From Pseudomonas spelaei (lineage in GTDB: Bacteria; Pseudomonadota; Gammaproteobacteria; Pseudomonadales; Pseudomonadaceae), in assembly GCF_009724245.1 (NCBI RefSeq), contig NZ_WNNK01000027.1:1-64000 (forward strand): a stretch of 64,000 nucleotides of DNA. The letters are read 5' to 3'. Positions within the stretch are counted from its first letter, which is position 1. Every line of letters begins with the position of its first letter. The notes under the pieces are model-generated. The model searched no databases. It saw only the letters and a list, made by a program, of their open reading frames with translations, and was not told where the DNA came from. This document shows positions 16,913 to 25,992 of this stretch, in pieces. A program made the position numbers and the translations under genes.

Positions 16913-16926
16913 CTGGTCTAGTCCAG
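16913..16926. promoter_or_regulatory. HutC-type GntR operator before its own gene
   Basis: CTGGTCTAGTCCAG is a near-perfect 14-base palindrome (six of seven pairs). It ends 14 bases before the regulator start codon, a position suited to autorepression. Between the two operators (16658-16912) I see no gene or repeat. Confidence 0.65.
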
Positions 16927-16939
16927 ATAGGTAACGTTG

Positions 16940-17653
16940 ATGCGTGATGAGGCAACCAAAGCGGTGACAACCATTGGCCTGGCGCTGCAAGAGCAGATCG
17001 ACCACGGTTTGTTGCCGCCTGCCAGCAAACTGCCGGCCGAGCGCAAACTCAGCGAGTTGTTTGGTACCACCCGGATTACGGTGCGGGAAGCCTTGTTACA
17101 ACTTGAGGCCCAGGGACAGATTTATCGCGAGGAGCGGCGGGGGTGGTTTGTGTCGCCGCCCCGGCTGGCTTACAACCTGATGCAACGCAGTCACTTTCAC
17201 GCGATGGTCAGTGCCCAGGGGCGGGTGCCTTCAACCGAAGTGATTTCGGCGCGACTGCAGCCGGCTTCGGCGGCGGTGTGTGCATGGTTGCAGTTGCCGG
17301 CGTTGTCCAGCGTGATCCAGATTTGTCGGGGGCGCAGGATTGATGGGCGGTTGGTGTTGTATGTGGAGCACTATCTGAATCCGCAGTATTTTCCGGGGAT
17401 TCTGGAATGTGATTTGAATGAGTCGATTACGGAGTTGTATGCGCGGGTGTATGACTTACATTACGGGCGGGTGCGGTTTGAGATTGTGCCTACGTCGTTG
17501 CAGGTGGAGGCGGCTGCGGCGTTACGGGTGTCGGTGGGGAGCCCGGGGTTACGGATTGCTCGGGTTAATTATGATCAGCATGAGCGGTTGATTGATTGTG
17601 ATCTGGAGTTTTGGCGCCATGATGCGATTCATGTTGGGGTGGATGTGGTTTGA
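16940..17653 (+). CDS. GntR-family regulator, HutC/UTRA subfamily
   Basis: A 237-residue protein from ATG 16940 (a TTG at 16937 directly precedes it). The winged helix-turn-helix is clear at residues about 10-75: LPPASKLPAERKLSELFGTT, RITVREALLQLEAQGQIYRE and the wing GWFVSPP. The C-terminal UTRA domain (about 90-235) binds a small effector. It is divergent from the importer operon, and palindromes that fit the subfamily lie upstream of both units, so it should control uptake in response to the substrate. Family relatives include PhnF and phosphonate regulators, which agrees with the organophosphate hypothesis. Confidence 0.9.
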   Translation: MRDEATKAVTTIGLALQEQIDHGLLPPASKLPAERKLSELFGTTRITVREALLQLEAQGQIYREERRGWFVSPPRLAYNLMQRSHFHAMVSAQGRVPSTEVISARLQPASAAVCAWLQLPALSSVIQICRGRRIDGRLVLYVEHYLNPQYFPGILECDLNESITELYARVYDLHYGRVRFEIVPTSLQVEAAAALRVSVGSPGLRIARVNYDQHERLIDCDLEFWRHDAIHVGVDVV

Positions 17654-17658
17654 TCATT

Positions 17659-18648
17659 GGGTACATATCCATTCTCTCGGTAACGGCTACTTAAGGTTTC
17701 GCTCTTACAGCGAGTCACTTTGGAAAAGAGCCCCAAAGTAACCAAAGGGCTCTTGCCCCACCACTCGGCACCTCGCCTAGGCTCGGTGTGCCCGCACTCC
17801 GGCATTACTCCGTGGGCCGCCGCGACGGGCCATCCATGGCCCAACGCGGCTATCCCGGCATCCATGCCGGGATGCCCACTGCGTAATGCCTACGTTCGGC
17901 CAGCGTGGTTTAACGGGGCGCCTAAGATCAAAATCAAAAGCACGGCGGCCTGAAAGCCGACCTGAGTGGTAGAAGCAAAGGCAAGGTCCAGAGCGAAAGC
18001 AGAGCTGCTTTTCTGTGGGAGCTGGCTTGCCTGCGATGCAGGCAACTCGGTCTTTCAGGAACACCGAGGTGATGTCATCGCAGCATAGGTATCTACACAT
18101 TTTTTGAATCCTGCAAAAACCCTGTATCCGCTGCCGAGGCACGAGGCTGCGATGGGCTGCGAAGCAGACCCCGAGGGCGGTCCTGCGGACCGCATCGCAG
18201 CCTCGTGCCTCGGCAGCGGCTACAAAAATCAGGTTCCTGCGCAATTGTGTAGATACCCATGGCCATCGCAGGCAAGCCAGCTCCCACAGTCGACCGTGCC
18301 CGCCTTTGATCTTGCCTTTGCTTCACACCACTCAAGCCGGCCGGTAGGCCGCTGTGTTCTTGATCTGCTTTTGACCTTGATCTTAGGCGCCCCGTTAAAC
18401 CACGATGGCTGAACGCAGGCATTGGTCCGTGGGTAAACCGGCAGGACGCCGGTTTAGCCGCACTGGGCCAGGGATGGCCCATTGCGGCGGCCCACGGAGC
18501 AATGCCGGAGTGAGGGCACACCGAGCCTGAGCGAGGTGCCGAGTGGTGGGGCAAGAGCCTTTTGGTTACTTTTGGGCTCTTTTCAAAAGTGACCCGCTGT
18601 AAGAGCGGAACCCTAATCAGCCATTACCAAAAAAACGGATATGTACTC
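17659..18648. repeat. Nested inverted-repeat complex of about 1 kb
   Basis: The whole intergenic region is one imperfect palindrome centred near 18173. From outside to inside, matching inverted blocks are: TACATATCC (17661) with GGATATGTA (18638); TTGCCCCACCACTCGGCACC (17753) with its complement near 18533-18552; GGGGCGCCTAAGATCAA (17915) with TTGATCTTAGGCGCCCC (18377); the REP unit at 18014-18037 with its complement at 18265-18288; GGTATCTACACA (18088) with TGTGTAGATACC (18246); and 27-base perfect arms at 18128-18154 and 18193-18219. The outer end also occurs at 1-100. I see no gene in it. Confidence 0.85.
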
Positions 18649-18658
18649 GGTTAAAGCC

Positions 18659-20005
18659 TCAAGGCTTAGCACCAGCATACAAATAATCCGTAGCCAACGA
18701 AGCCAACGTCCTAACCCCCACCACCAACGCCGACTCATCCACAAAGAACCCCGGATTATGATTCGGCGCCGCCTTGCTCATCTCCTGATCCCGCGGCGTC
18801 ACCCCAAGAAACACAAACAACCCCGGCGCCTCCTTGGCATAAAACGAAAAGTCCTCAGCCCCACCCACCAGCGGCCCCTGGACCACATCACCGTTGGCCG
18901 CCCACCGCAGGCTCGGCAGCATCTTCTCGGTCAGCGCCGGGTTGTTGATGGTCGGATCGTACTTCTCAATGATCGTCACCTCAGCCTTCGCCCCACCACT
19001 TTCAGCGATCTTCTCCACGGTCTGGCGCACATCCGCATGCAGTTTCTGGCGGATGCCATAATCGTAAGAGCGAATGGTCCCGCTCATGTCCAGCGACTCA
19101 GGAATGATGTTGTACCGGGTGCCGCCATTGATCGTGCCGATGCTCACCACCGACGGAAACGAAGAGATGTCGGTGCGACGGCTGACCACGGTTTGCAAAC
19201 CGACGATGGTCTGCGCGCCCACGGTGATCGGGTCGATGCCGTCCCATGGCCGGCCGGCGTGGGTCTGTTTACCGAGGATTTTGATGCGCAGGTCATCCGA
19301 GCTGGCCAGGGTCGGCCCCGGGCGATAGGCGATTTGCCCGGCAGGTACACCGGCCCAGACATGCAGGCCAAAGACGGCATCCGGCTTGGGCGATTTTATT
19401 ACGCCTTCCTGCACCATCATCTTCGCGCCCCAGGTGTTTTTACCGTCGGGGATGAAGTCGCTCGGGCCTTCTTCGGCAGGCTGGAAGTAGAACACCACGG
19501 TGCCCGGCAATCGGTCGCGCATGCCGGTGAGAATTTTCGCTGTACTCAGCAGGATCGCAGTGTGGGCGTCGTGGCCACAGGCGTGCATCACGTCGACTTC
19601 TTTGTCCAGGTACACGCCTTTGGCTTTGGAGGCAAAGGGCAGGTCGGAGGTTTCCTTGACCGGCAATGCGTCCATGTCGGCACGCAAGGCGACGGTTGGG
19701 CCGGGCAACGCGCCTTTGAGGATCGCGACCACGCCAGTGCGGGCGACGCCGGTTTTTACGTCCAGGCCCATCTCGCGCAGTTGCTTGGCCACCCGTTCGG
19801 CCGTGCGTTTTTCGGTGTTGCCCAGTTCGGGATGGGCGTGGATGTCGCGCCGGGTTTCCAGCAGGGCCGGCTCGAGGATTTTCGCCTGGGCGGCGATTTC
19901 TTCCCGGGCGCTGTCCTGGCCGCTGCTGGCGGCCATGACTGCACTGCTGGCGACGCCGCACAGCAGGCCTAGAACCCATTGATGTGTAAGACCGGTTAAC
20001 CGCAT
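18659..20005 (-). CDS. Secreted M20-family amidohydrolase
   Basis: A 448-residue protein with a signal peptide (about 1-25, ending VMAAS) and GGGAGAAG before the start. The M20 metallopeptidase pattern is clear: RRDIHAHPELGNTE, VALRADMDALPV, HACGHDAHTAIL, YFQPAEEGP and the dimerisation domain with HAGRPWDGIDPI. It is the hippurate hydrolase/N-acyl-amino-acid amidohydrolase type, which removes acyl groups from amino acids, here in the periplasm. The substrate is unknown. The 3' end lies ten bases from the outer end of the large palindrome. Confidence 0.92.
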   Translation of the reverse strand: MRLTGLTHQWVLGLLCGVASSAVMAASSGQDSAREEIAAQAKILEPALLETRRDIHAHPELGNTEKRTAERVAKQLREMGLDVKTGVARTGVVAILKGALPGPTVALRADMDALPVKETSDLPFASKAKGVYLDKEVDVMHACGHDAHTAILLSTAKILTGMRDRLPGTVVFYFQPAEEGPSDFIPDGKNTWGAKMMVQEGVIKSPKPDAVFGLHVWAGVPAGQIAYRPGPTLASSDDLRIKILGKQTHAGRPWDGIDPITVGAQTIVGLQTVVSRRTDISSFPSVVSIGTINGGTRYNIIPESLDMSGTIRSYDYGIRQKLHADVRQTVEKIAESGGAKAEVTIIEKYDPTINNPALTEKMLPSLRWAANGDVVQGPLVGGAEDFSFYAKEAPGLFVFLGVTPRDQEMSKAAPNHNPGFFVDESALVVGVRTLASLATDYLYAGAKP

Positions 20006-20057
20006 AAGGACTTCTCCCTGATTATTGTTGTTGATCCTCGTGTCGTCCGGGCGGCGC

Positions 20058-22217
20058 CTATTCTTTCTCTTGCATGCCTCCCGCCGCCGTCACTACCTGC
20101 ACGCTCAAGCGTGGGGTTGCCAGGTCCAGCCCGGCTTCGTCCAGATGCCGCTTGAGCGACAGGTTGAACGCTCGCGAAACTTCCCACTGCTTGATCGGTG
20201 CGGTCTTGAAGCGTGCGCGAAGAATCGCACTGCCGGACTCGAAACTTTCTACCCCCTGGATCTCCAGTGGCGACCAGATATTACGGCGCTGCAACGGATC
20301 ATTGCGCATCTTCTGGCCGACATCGCGCATCAATTTGATAGCGTCGTCGATCTCCATGTTGTAGGGGATCGCCACCCGGAAGATCGCGTAGCCAAACTCC
20401 CGGGAGTAGTTCTTGATGCTTTTGATTTCGCTGAACGGAATGGTGTGGACGATGCCGTCGATATCCCGCAGGCGCACCGTACGAATGGTCAGCCCCTCGA
20501 CTGTCCCCAGGTGACCGCCGACGTCGACATAGTCATCAATTGCCAGGGAGTCTTCGATGATGATGAACAGGCCGGTGATCAAGTCCGCCACCAGTGATTG
20601 GGCACCAAAACCGATGGCCAGACCGATCACACCGGCACCGGCGAGCAGTGGCGTGACGTTCATGCCCATGTTCGCCAGGGCGACGATGGAGGCGATGATG
20701 AAGATCGTCACGAACAGCACGTTGCGAATCAACGGCATCATGGTCTGTGCGCGGGCGTTGGCCAGGCCTTTGCGCGAGCGGGTGAGCGCGTGGTGAATGG
20801 CGGTGTCGGCGAGGATCCAGATCAACCAGGAAAACAGCAACGTGCCGCCAAGGCCGAACAGCTTGACGCTGATTTCATGGCCGTCGCCTTCGGTAAAGCG
20901 AATCAACGACAGGCCCCAGACCCGCAGGCCCAGTTCGATAAACACCAGCCATACCACCAGGTGCGCCAGGGTGTAGACGAAGCTTTTCAGGCGCTCGGAA
21001 TACAGCGCATGACGCTTGTGCCCACGCTGGGGTTTGAGTGAATGGCGGCGTACCAGGCCATTGATCACCATGCACAGCACCAGTAATACCGTGCACAGTA
21101 GCGATTGGCGCAGGGCGGTGCTGGTGTCGCCGGCGGAGAGGAAGGTGGCGAACAGCGAGATGCCCACCAGCAGCAGAGCCGGCAGGTACCAGAAGGTGCC
21201 GATGATTGAGAGCGTGTCGCTCAGGGCGCGGCGGGTCAGGCGGCGTGACAGGGGCTGGTTGCGGATCAGGTGCGCAATGGGCCGTCGGAAGCGCAGGATG
21301 AACACGCCGGTGGACAGCGCGGCCATCACATTGGCGACGGTTGCTGTCGTGTGGGCCAGGTGGGGCCCCAGGCTTTCCGTCATGCGTGGGTCGCTCAGGG
21401 CTTCGCCGAACGCGGCAAAGCTGCCGATCCACCACAGCGGCCGGAACGCCTGGTGACGCAGGATGTACAGCGCGCGGTGGCGGTGAGGACCGTCCAGTAC
21501 CGAAAAGGCGATGACGCAGATGGCCGAGAAACAGGTACCCACCACCAATGCGTAGGCCAGCATCATCGCCAGGGATTTGCCCAGGGATGAGGGCAGTGCG
21601 TAGCTCAGGTAGACGGTGATTACCAGGGCGATCAGCCAAGGGCCCAGTTTGCGCAGGGCAAAGCGCAGCATGTCCCAGGTCCTGGGGTGTTGCGGCAGTT
21701 CTTCGCTGAGGCCGAAACGCTCGCGCACTCGATGGCTGATCCAGATCAGCGCAGCGGCCAGCAAGCTCCAGAGTGCCAGGATCACGGCAAAGCCAAAGAT
21801 GATCGGCAGCCATTCACTGGCCGGGAGCATCAGTGCCGTCAGTTCATCCTTGGCTTGGTCGACTTCGTTGGACCAGCGGCTCAGTGGGCTGTCGGCTCCG
21901 GAAAACTGCTGCTCAAGACTGGTCAGGGTGCCGCCGATCAAACCGAGTACGCCTTGTTCGGCGACGGGTTGGGCTTTTTGCGTGGTCTCGCGCAGCTTCT
22001 TCAAGTCGCTCAGCAGCTTGGTGCGCTGCTGGTCGTTTTCCAGGGTCTTGATCACCTCGTCCAGGGATTGCCCCAGAGGTACGTCAGCCTGCGGTTGGGT
22101 TTTGTTGGTGCCACTCAACAATCCCGGTAGACCAACAGCCTGGGCAGGGGCCATGGGCAACAAGGTGAGCAGGCAAACAAGCAGGTAATACGGCAGGGTA
22201 AACAGACGGGCAAGCAC
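20058..22217 (-). CDS. MscS-family mechanosensitive channel, large form
   Basis: A 719-residue protein starting at GTG 22217. A signal peptide (about 1-27) is followed by a periplasmic helical segment (30-135), a series of about ten membrane helices, and the C-terminal MscS core. The pore-lining helix and beta domain are visible in LLAGAGVIGLAIGFGAQSLV and DDYVDVGGHLGTVEGLTIRT. It should open under membrane tension and release solutes; the long N-terminal part resembles the MscM/YbdG-YjeP group rather than small MscS. It lies 52 bases before the amidohydrolase gene. Confidence 0.92.
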   Translation of the reverse strand: MLARLFTLPYYLLVCLLTLLPMAPAQAVGLPGLLSGTNKTQPQADVPLGQSLDEVIKTLENDQQRTKLLSDLKKLRETTQKAQPVAEQGVLGLIGGTLTSLEQQFSGADSPLSRWSNEVDQAKDELTALMLPASEWLPIIFGFAVILALWSLLAAALIWISHRVRERFGLSEELPQHPRTWDMLRFALRKLGPWLIALVITVYLSYALPSSLGKSLAMMLAYALVVGTCFSAICVIAFSVLDGPHRHRALYILRHQAFRPLWWIGSFAAFGEALSDPRMTESLGPHLAHTTATVANVMAALSTGVFILRFRRPIAHLIRNQPLSRRLTRRALSDTLSIIGTFWYLPALLLVGISLFATFLSAGDTSTALRQSLLCTVLLVLCMVINGLVRRHSLKPQRGHKRHALYSERLKSFVYTLAHLVVWLVFIELGLRVWGLSLIRFTEGDGHEISVKLFGLGGTLLFSWLIWILADTAIHHALTRSRKGLANARAQTMMPLIRNVLFVTIFIIASIVALANMGMNVTPLLAGAGVIGLAIGFGAQSLVADLITGLFIIIEDSLAIDDYVDVGGHLGTVEGLTIRTVRLRDIDGIVHTIPFSEIKSIKNYSREFGYAIFRVAIPYNMEIDDAIKLMRDVGQKMRNDPLQRRNIWSPLEIQGVESFESGSAILRARFKTAPIKQWEVSRAFNLSLKRHLDEAGLDLATPRLSVQVVTAAGGMQEKE

Positions 22218-22289
22218 GAGGCGGTCAACCTTAGATACGACGAATTGACCGAGTGTACGAGGCCGCTATGCCCAATGCGAGTGCATTTG

Positions 22290-22466
22290 TTACTCGGCGA
22301 GCTTGGCGAGGATCTTGTAAACCACGGTGCCGAGGATCAGCAGCATGCCGATCCACATGCTGAACACGCCAAGGTTCTTGTCGCGGAAGTTGAAGCCGAC
22401 GGCCAGAAGGATCATGCCCGTGAGGATGGGAATGAGCATGGAGTGGAAGGCGGACATGGTGATCAT
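22290..22466 (-). CDS. 58-residue membrane protein
   Basis: A short open frame read directly from the minus strand: ATG at 22466, stop at 22290-22292. The protein begins MITMSAFHSMLIPILTG; one hydrophobic helix covers residues about 9-25, a short basic turn follows (NFRDKNLG), and a second helix covers about 35-50 before the end KILAKLAE. The alternative ATG at 22457 would give 55 residues. The two-helix hairpin with a charged turn looks real, and the codons are typical of this genome. No function is recognised. It stands alone between the mscS gene and a repeat. Confidence 0.6.
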   Translation of the reverse strand: MITMSAFHSMLIPILTGMILLAVGFNFRDKNLGVFSMWIGMLLILGTVVYKILAKLAE

Positions 22467-22551
22467 GGGCGACGGCCTTGTCGTTGAGGGATGAGTATAA
22501 GTCTAGGCCGGTTTGTGGGAAGTGGGGTTGATGTGTGTCAGAAATAACATT

Positions 22552-22636
22552 TGTAGCCGCTGCCGAGGTACGAGGCTGCGATGGGCTGCGTAGCGGCCCC
22601 GACACATCGCAGACTCGTCCCTCGGCAGTGGCTACA
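22552..22636. repeat. Inverted repeat of the GTAGCCGCTGCCGAGG family
   Basis: Arms TGTAGCCGCTGCCGAGG... (22552-22583) and their imperfect complement (22605-22636) around a 21-base loop. The same family forms the core of the large palindrome and occurs in part at 47149-47172 and 55180-55239. It lies at the 3' end of the aminopeptidase gene. Confidence 0.85.
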
Positions 22637-23926
22637 TCAAGGCAAGTCGCGACTCGCGTAGAACGCACTCAACACCTTCACCAGGTGTGCCAGGTCATGG
22701 CTGCCACACAATTCACGGATCGAATGCATGGCAAACGTCGGCAGGCCGATGTCCACGGTACGCACACCCAGGTGGCTGGCGGTGATCGGGCCGATGGTCG
22801 AGCCACAGCCCATGTCGCTGCGTACCACGAAGCTTTGCACCGGCACTTCTTCGGCCATGCACAGGTGGCGGAAGAACCCGGCGGTTTCGCTGTTGGTGGC
22901 GTAACGCTGGTTGCTGTTGACCTTGATCACCGGACCGGCGTTGAGTTTCGGGCCGTGGTTGGCGTCGTGCTTTTCGGCGTAGTTGGGATGTACGCCGTGG
23001 GCGTTGTCGGCGGATACCAGCAGCGACTTCTGAATGGTGCGTACGAACTCGTCACCTTCGGGCAGCAGGCGGCGCAGGGTCTGTTCCAGCATCGGACCGT
23101 CGGCACCGCAGGCCGAGCAGGAGCCCACCTCTTCATGGTCGTTGCACACCAGCACGCAGGTTTCTTCGGTGTCGCTGGTGAGCAAGGCCTGTAGGCCGGC
23201 GTAGCATGACAGCAGGTTGTCCAGGCGGGCGCCGGCGATGAAGTCGCCATTGAGGCCAATCACTGCGGCGCTCTGGGTGTCGTAGAAGCTCAGTTCATAG
23301 TCGAGCACCACGTCGGCGTTCAAGCCGTGTTCCCGAGCCAGTTGTTCGGTGAGTACGGCGCGGAAATCCACACGCTCGTCACCGGCAAATTGCGCGAGGA
23401 TCGGTGGCAGTTCGGTCTGGGCATTGATCGCCCAACCCTGGTTGGCTTCGCGGTTCAGGTGAATGGCCAGGTTGGGGATGATGGCGATGGGCAACTTGAA
23501 GTCGATCAACTGGCTTTCGACTTTGCCATCGCGACGGAAGGTGACACGGCCGGCCAGGGACAGGTCGCGGTCGAACCACGGTGCCAGCAGTGCGCCGCCG
23601 TACACTTCAACCCCCAACTGCCAGAAGCCCTGGCGTTGCAGCTCAGGCTGGGGCTTGACCCGCAGGCATGGGCTATCGGTGTGGGCGCCGACCAGGCGAA
23701 TCCCGCTTTGTAGCGGCGAGTGACGGCCGAGCTTGAAGGCAATGATAGAGGAGTCGTTGCGGGTCACGTAATAGCGACCGTTGGCCTCGGTGGTCCAGGT
23801 CTCACGCTCGTCCAGACGCTGGAAACCCGCAGCTTCCAGGCGCTGAGCAAGGGCGGCGGTGGCATGAAACGGGGTAGGGGAGGCCTTGAGGAAGTCGATC
23901 AGGCCTTGGTTCAACTCTTCGCGCAT
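22637..23926 (-). CDS. M18-family aminopeptidase
   Basis: A 429-residue protein with GGAGC before the ATG. The M18 metal-binding pattern is present: VGAHTDSPCLRVKP, GARLDNL (Asp), CVLVCNDHEEVGS (catalytic Glu and metal Glu), and the late His in SIRELCGSHD. The family removes N-terminal acidic or neutral residues from peptides using two zinc or cobalt ions, in the cytoplasm, as a large homo-oligomer. I recall the P. aeruginosa homologue in the same place beyond minCDE-rluA. The length equals that of the Pseudomonas family. Confidence 0.94.
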   Translation of the reverse strand: MREELNQGLIDFLKASPTPFHATAALAQRLEAAGFQRLDERETWTTEANGRYYVTRNDSSIIAFKLGRHSPLQSGIRLVGAHTDSPCLRVKPQPELQRQGFWQLGVEVYGGALLAPWFDRDLSLAGRVTFRRDGKVESQLIDFKLPIAIIPNLAIHLNREANQGWAINAQTELPPILAQFAGDERVDFRAVLTEQLAREHGLNADVVLDYELSFYDTQSAAVIGLNGDFIAGARLDNLLSCYAGLQALLTSDTEETCVLVCNDHEEVGSCSACGADGPMLEQTLRRLLPEGDEFVRTIQKSLLVSADNAHGVHPNYAEKHDANHGPKLNAGPVIKVNSNQRYATNSETAGFFRHLCMAEEVPVQSFVVRSDMGCGSTIGPITASHLGVRTVDIGLPTFAMHSIRELCGSHDLAHLVKVLSAFYASRDLP

Positions 23927-24001
23927 AAGTAGCTCCAGACAGCAATGCGCGGAGTTTACCGTATTGGTTTGGCTCGGTGGCGAGAAGTGACGCAGATCGA
24001 G

Positions 24002-24090
24002 TGTGGGAGCGGGCTTGCCTGCGATGGCGGTGTCTCAGTCTGCCTGTTTTGTACTGCTAGACCGCTATCGCAGGCAAGCCAGCTCCCACA
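24002..24090. repeat. REP pair
   Basis: TGTGGGAGCGGGCTTGCC at 24002 and GGCAAGCCAGCTCCCACA ending at 24090, between the aminopeptidase and pseudouridine synthase genes. The two halves differ in subtype (GCGGGC versus GCTGGC). Confidence 0.9.
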
Positions 24091-24110
24091 TTTTTGACCG
24101 TATGCAGCCT

Positions 24111-24746
24111 TTAGAACGGGGCGGGGCACTCGAAGCGCAAGCGTTCGCCGCTTTGCGGATGAGTAAAGCTCAGCATGCTCGCATGCAGGCATAGTCGCGG
24201 CCATGCGGCCAACGCTTGCTCATGAGCGTACAAACCATCACCCAGCAACGGGTGACCAATGGACAACATATGCACCCGCAGTTGGTGCGAGCGGCCGGTA
24301 ATCGGTGTCAGTTCAACCCGGCACCAATCGCCGCAACGTTCCAATACTTTCCAGAAGGTCAGGGCGTTTTTGCCGAACTCATGGTCCACCACATGCCGGG
24401 GCTTGGTGGGTGGGTCGTAGCGCAATGGCAGGTCGATGCTGCCGCTGTCCAGTTCCGGTTGGCCCCAGCACAGGGCGGTGTAGGCCTTTTCGGTTTCCCG
24501 GTCGTGGAACTGACGAGACAATTCACGGTGGGTATCGGCATCTCGTGCCAGCAGGATGATGCCCGACGTTTCCCAGTCCAGGCGGTGGACGATACGGGCC
24601 TCGGGGTAGCCGTTCTCCTGCAGGCGGGTGATCAGGCAGTCCTTGTTGTCGTCGGCGCGACCAGGCACGGACAGCAGCAGGGTAGGCTTGTTCACCACCA
24701 GGACAGCAGCATCCTGATGAAGAATATGGACATTGGACAGCGGCAT
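24111..24746 (-). CDS. RluA-family pseudouridine synthase
   Basis: A 211-residue protein from ATG 24746 with GAGG upstream (a TTG at 24764 would add six residues). The catalytic motif is ARIVHRLDWETSGIILLAR with the essential Asp in HRLD; LTPITGRSHQLRVHM is the second family motif. It converts uridines in rRNA or tRNA to pseudouridine; the short form without an S4 domain is typical of RluA, which modifies both 23S rRNA and tRNA. It follows minE on the same strand, 96 bases downstream, with a long hairpin between them. Confidence 0.93.
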   Translation of the reverse strand: MPLSNVHILHQDAAVLVVNKPTLLLSVPGRADDNKDCLITRLQENGYPEARIVHRLDWETSGIILLARDADTHRELSRQFHDRETEKAYTALCWGQPELDSGSIDLPLRYDPPTKPRHVVDHEFGKNALTFWKVLERCGDWCRVELTPITGRSHQLRVHMLSIGHPLLGDGLYAHEQALAAWPRLCLHASMLSFTHPQSGERLRFECPAPF

Positions 24747-24770
24747 TAAACAGCCTCGTAACAAACGCCA

Positions 24771-24825
24771 ACGGCGGCTCGCTCACCCCGTTCCCATACA
24801 GGGATCAAGGTAATCGAGCCGCCGT
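24771..24825. other. Long hairpin between minE and the RluA-type gene
   Basis: Eleven-base arms ACGGCGGCTCG and CGAGCCGCCGT (24771-24781 and 24815-24825) enclose 33 bases. It may be a partial terminator or an RNA processing site after minE. Confidence 0.5.
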
Positions 24826-24842
24826 GGCGACCGCCTTTTCGA

Positions 24843-25097
24843 TCAACGATCAGGCAGGGTGATATTGAGTTCCAGAATCGAGCAACTGCCGTCATTTTCC
24901 AGGGCGACATGCACGTCATCGTTGCCGATATTGACGTATTTGCGAATCACCTCAACCAGCTCCTTTTGCAAGGCTGGCAGGTAATCCGGCGTGCTGCGTT
25001 GGCCGCGTTCGTGCGCCACGATGATCTGTAGACGCTCTTTCGCTACCGACGCGGTGCTTGGCTTTTTGTTGGCACGAAAGAAGTCAAGAAATTTCAT
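24843..25097 (-). CDS. minE: Cell-division topological specificity factor MinE
   Basis: An 84-residue protein with GGAGG before the ATG. The N-terminal anti-MinCD region (FLDFFRANKKPSTASVAKERLQ) and the topological domain (VIRKYVNIGNDDVHVALEND) are visible. MinE stimulates MinD ATP hydrolysis and drives the pole-to-pole oscillation that keeps the division septum at mid-cell. It follows minD by only three bases. Confidence 0.97.
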   Translation of the reverse strand: MKFLDFFRANKKPSTASVAKERLQIIVAHERGQRSTPDYLPALQKELVEVIRKYVNIGNDDVHVALENDGSCSILELNITLPDR

Positions 25098-25100
25098 TGT

Positions 25101-25913
25101 TTAGTTGCCTCCAAAGATACGCTCGAAGAATCCCTTCTTCTTTACATCGAGGAAGCGATGTTCCACATTTTTGCCCAGCAAGCGATCGACAGCATCGCTG
25201 TACGCCTGGCCGGCGTCGCTCTGGTCGTCAAGAATTACCGGGACGCCCTGGTTGGAGGCCTTCAGGACTGCCTGGGATTCAGGAATCACCCCCAGCAGGG
25301 TCACTGCGAGGATTTCCTTGACGTCTTCAACGCCGAGCATTTCACCGTTACTGACGCGCTCCGGGTTGTAGCGGGTCAGCAGCAGGTGTTCCTTGATCGG
25401 GTCTTCACCTTTCTCGGCGCGCTGGGATTTGCTGGCCAGCAGGCCAAGCATACGGTCCGAGTCACGTACCGAAGACACTTCAGGGTTGGTCACGACGATG
25501 GCTTCATCGGCGAAGTACATCGCCAGGTGAGCACCGGTCTCGATGCCGGCCGGAGAGTCGCAGACCACGTACTCAAAGGTTTCCTTGAGCTCGGCCAGGA
25601 CTTTGCCTACGCCCTCTTTGGTCAGCGCGTCTTTGTCACGGGTCTGGCTGGCGGCCAGTACATACAGGTTCTCAAGGCGCTTGTCCTTGATCAGGGCCTG
25701 TTGCAGGTTGGCTTCACCGTTGACCACGTTGACGAAGTCGTACACCACGCGGCGTTCACAGCCCATGATCAGGTCGAGGTTACGCAAACCGACGTCGAAG
25801 TCGACGATGACTGTCTTGTGGCCACGCAGAGCGAGGCCGGTACCGATAGCGGCGCTGGTGGTGGTCTTACCCACACCACCCTTGCCGGATGTAACCACGA
25901 GAATCTTGGCCAA
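25101..25913 (-). CDS. minD: Septum-site ATPase MinD
   Basis: A 270-residue protein; the family start MAKILVV falls on a TTG at 25913 with AGGGGTG upstream. The deviant Walker A motif GKGGVGKTT occurs at residues about 10-18, with DFDVGLRNLD and CDSPAGIE. The C-terminal amphipathic helix (KKGFFERIFGG) anchors ATP-bound MinD to the membrane, where it recruits MinC and MinE. The use of a rare TTG start and the structured leader (25914-26121) may limit its level. Confidence 0.97.
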   Translation of the reverse strand: MAKILVVTSGKGGVGKTTTSAAIGTGLALRGHKTVIVDFDVGLRNLDLIMGCERRVVYDFVNVVNGEANLQQALIKDKRLENLYVLAASQTRDKDALTKEGVGKVLAELKETFEYVVCDSPAGIETGAHLAMYFADEAIVVTNPEVSSVRDSDRMLGLLASKSQRAEKGEDPIKEHLLLTRYNPERVSNGEMLGVEDVKEILAVTLLGVIPESQAVLKASNQGVPVILDDQSDAGQAYSDAVDRLLGKNVEHRFLDVKKKGFFERIFGGN

Positions 25914-25992
25914 GGTGTTTCACCCCTAAGGAAAAAGGACTTTTAGCCCCTGAAAAACATCTCTTGAAACTCGCTGCAGGCGGACAGCCAGT

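Noticed and set aside
17659..18648. Insertion sequence or small RNA genes in the palindrome
   Set aside because: No transposase frame, target duplication or separate promoter and terminator could be identified; short frames inside are shadows of the repeats.
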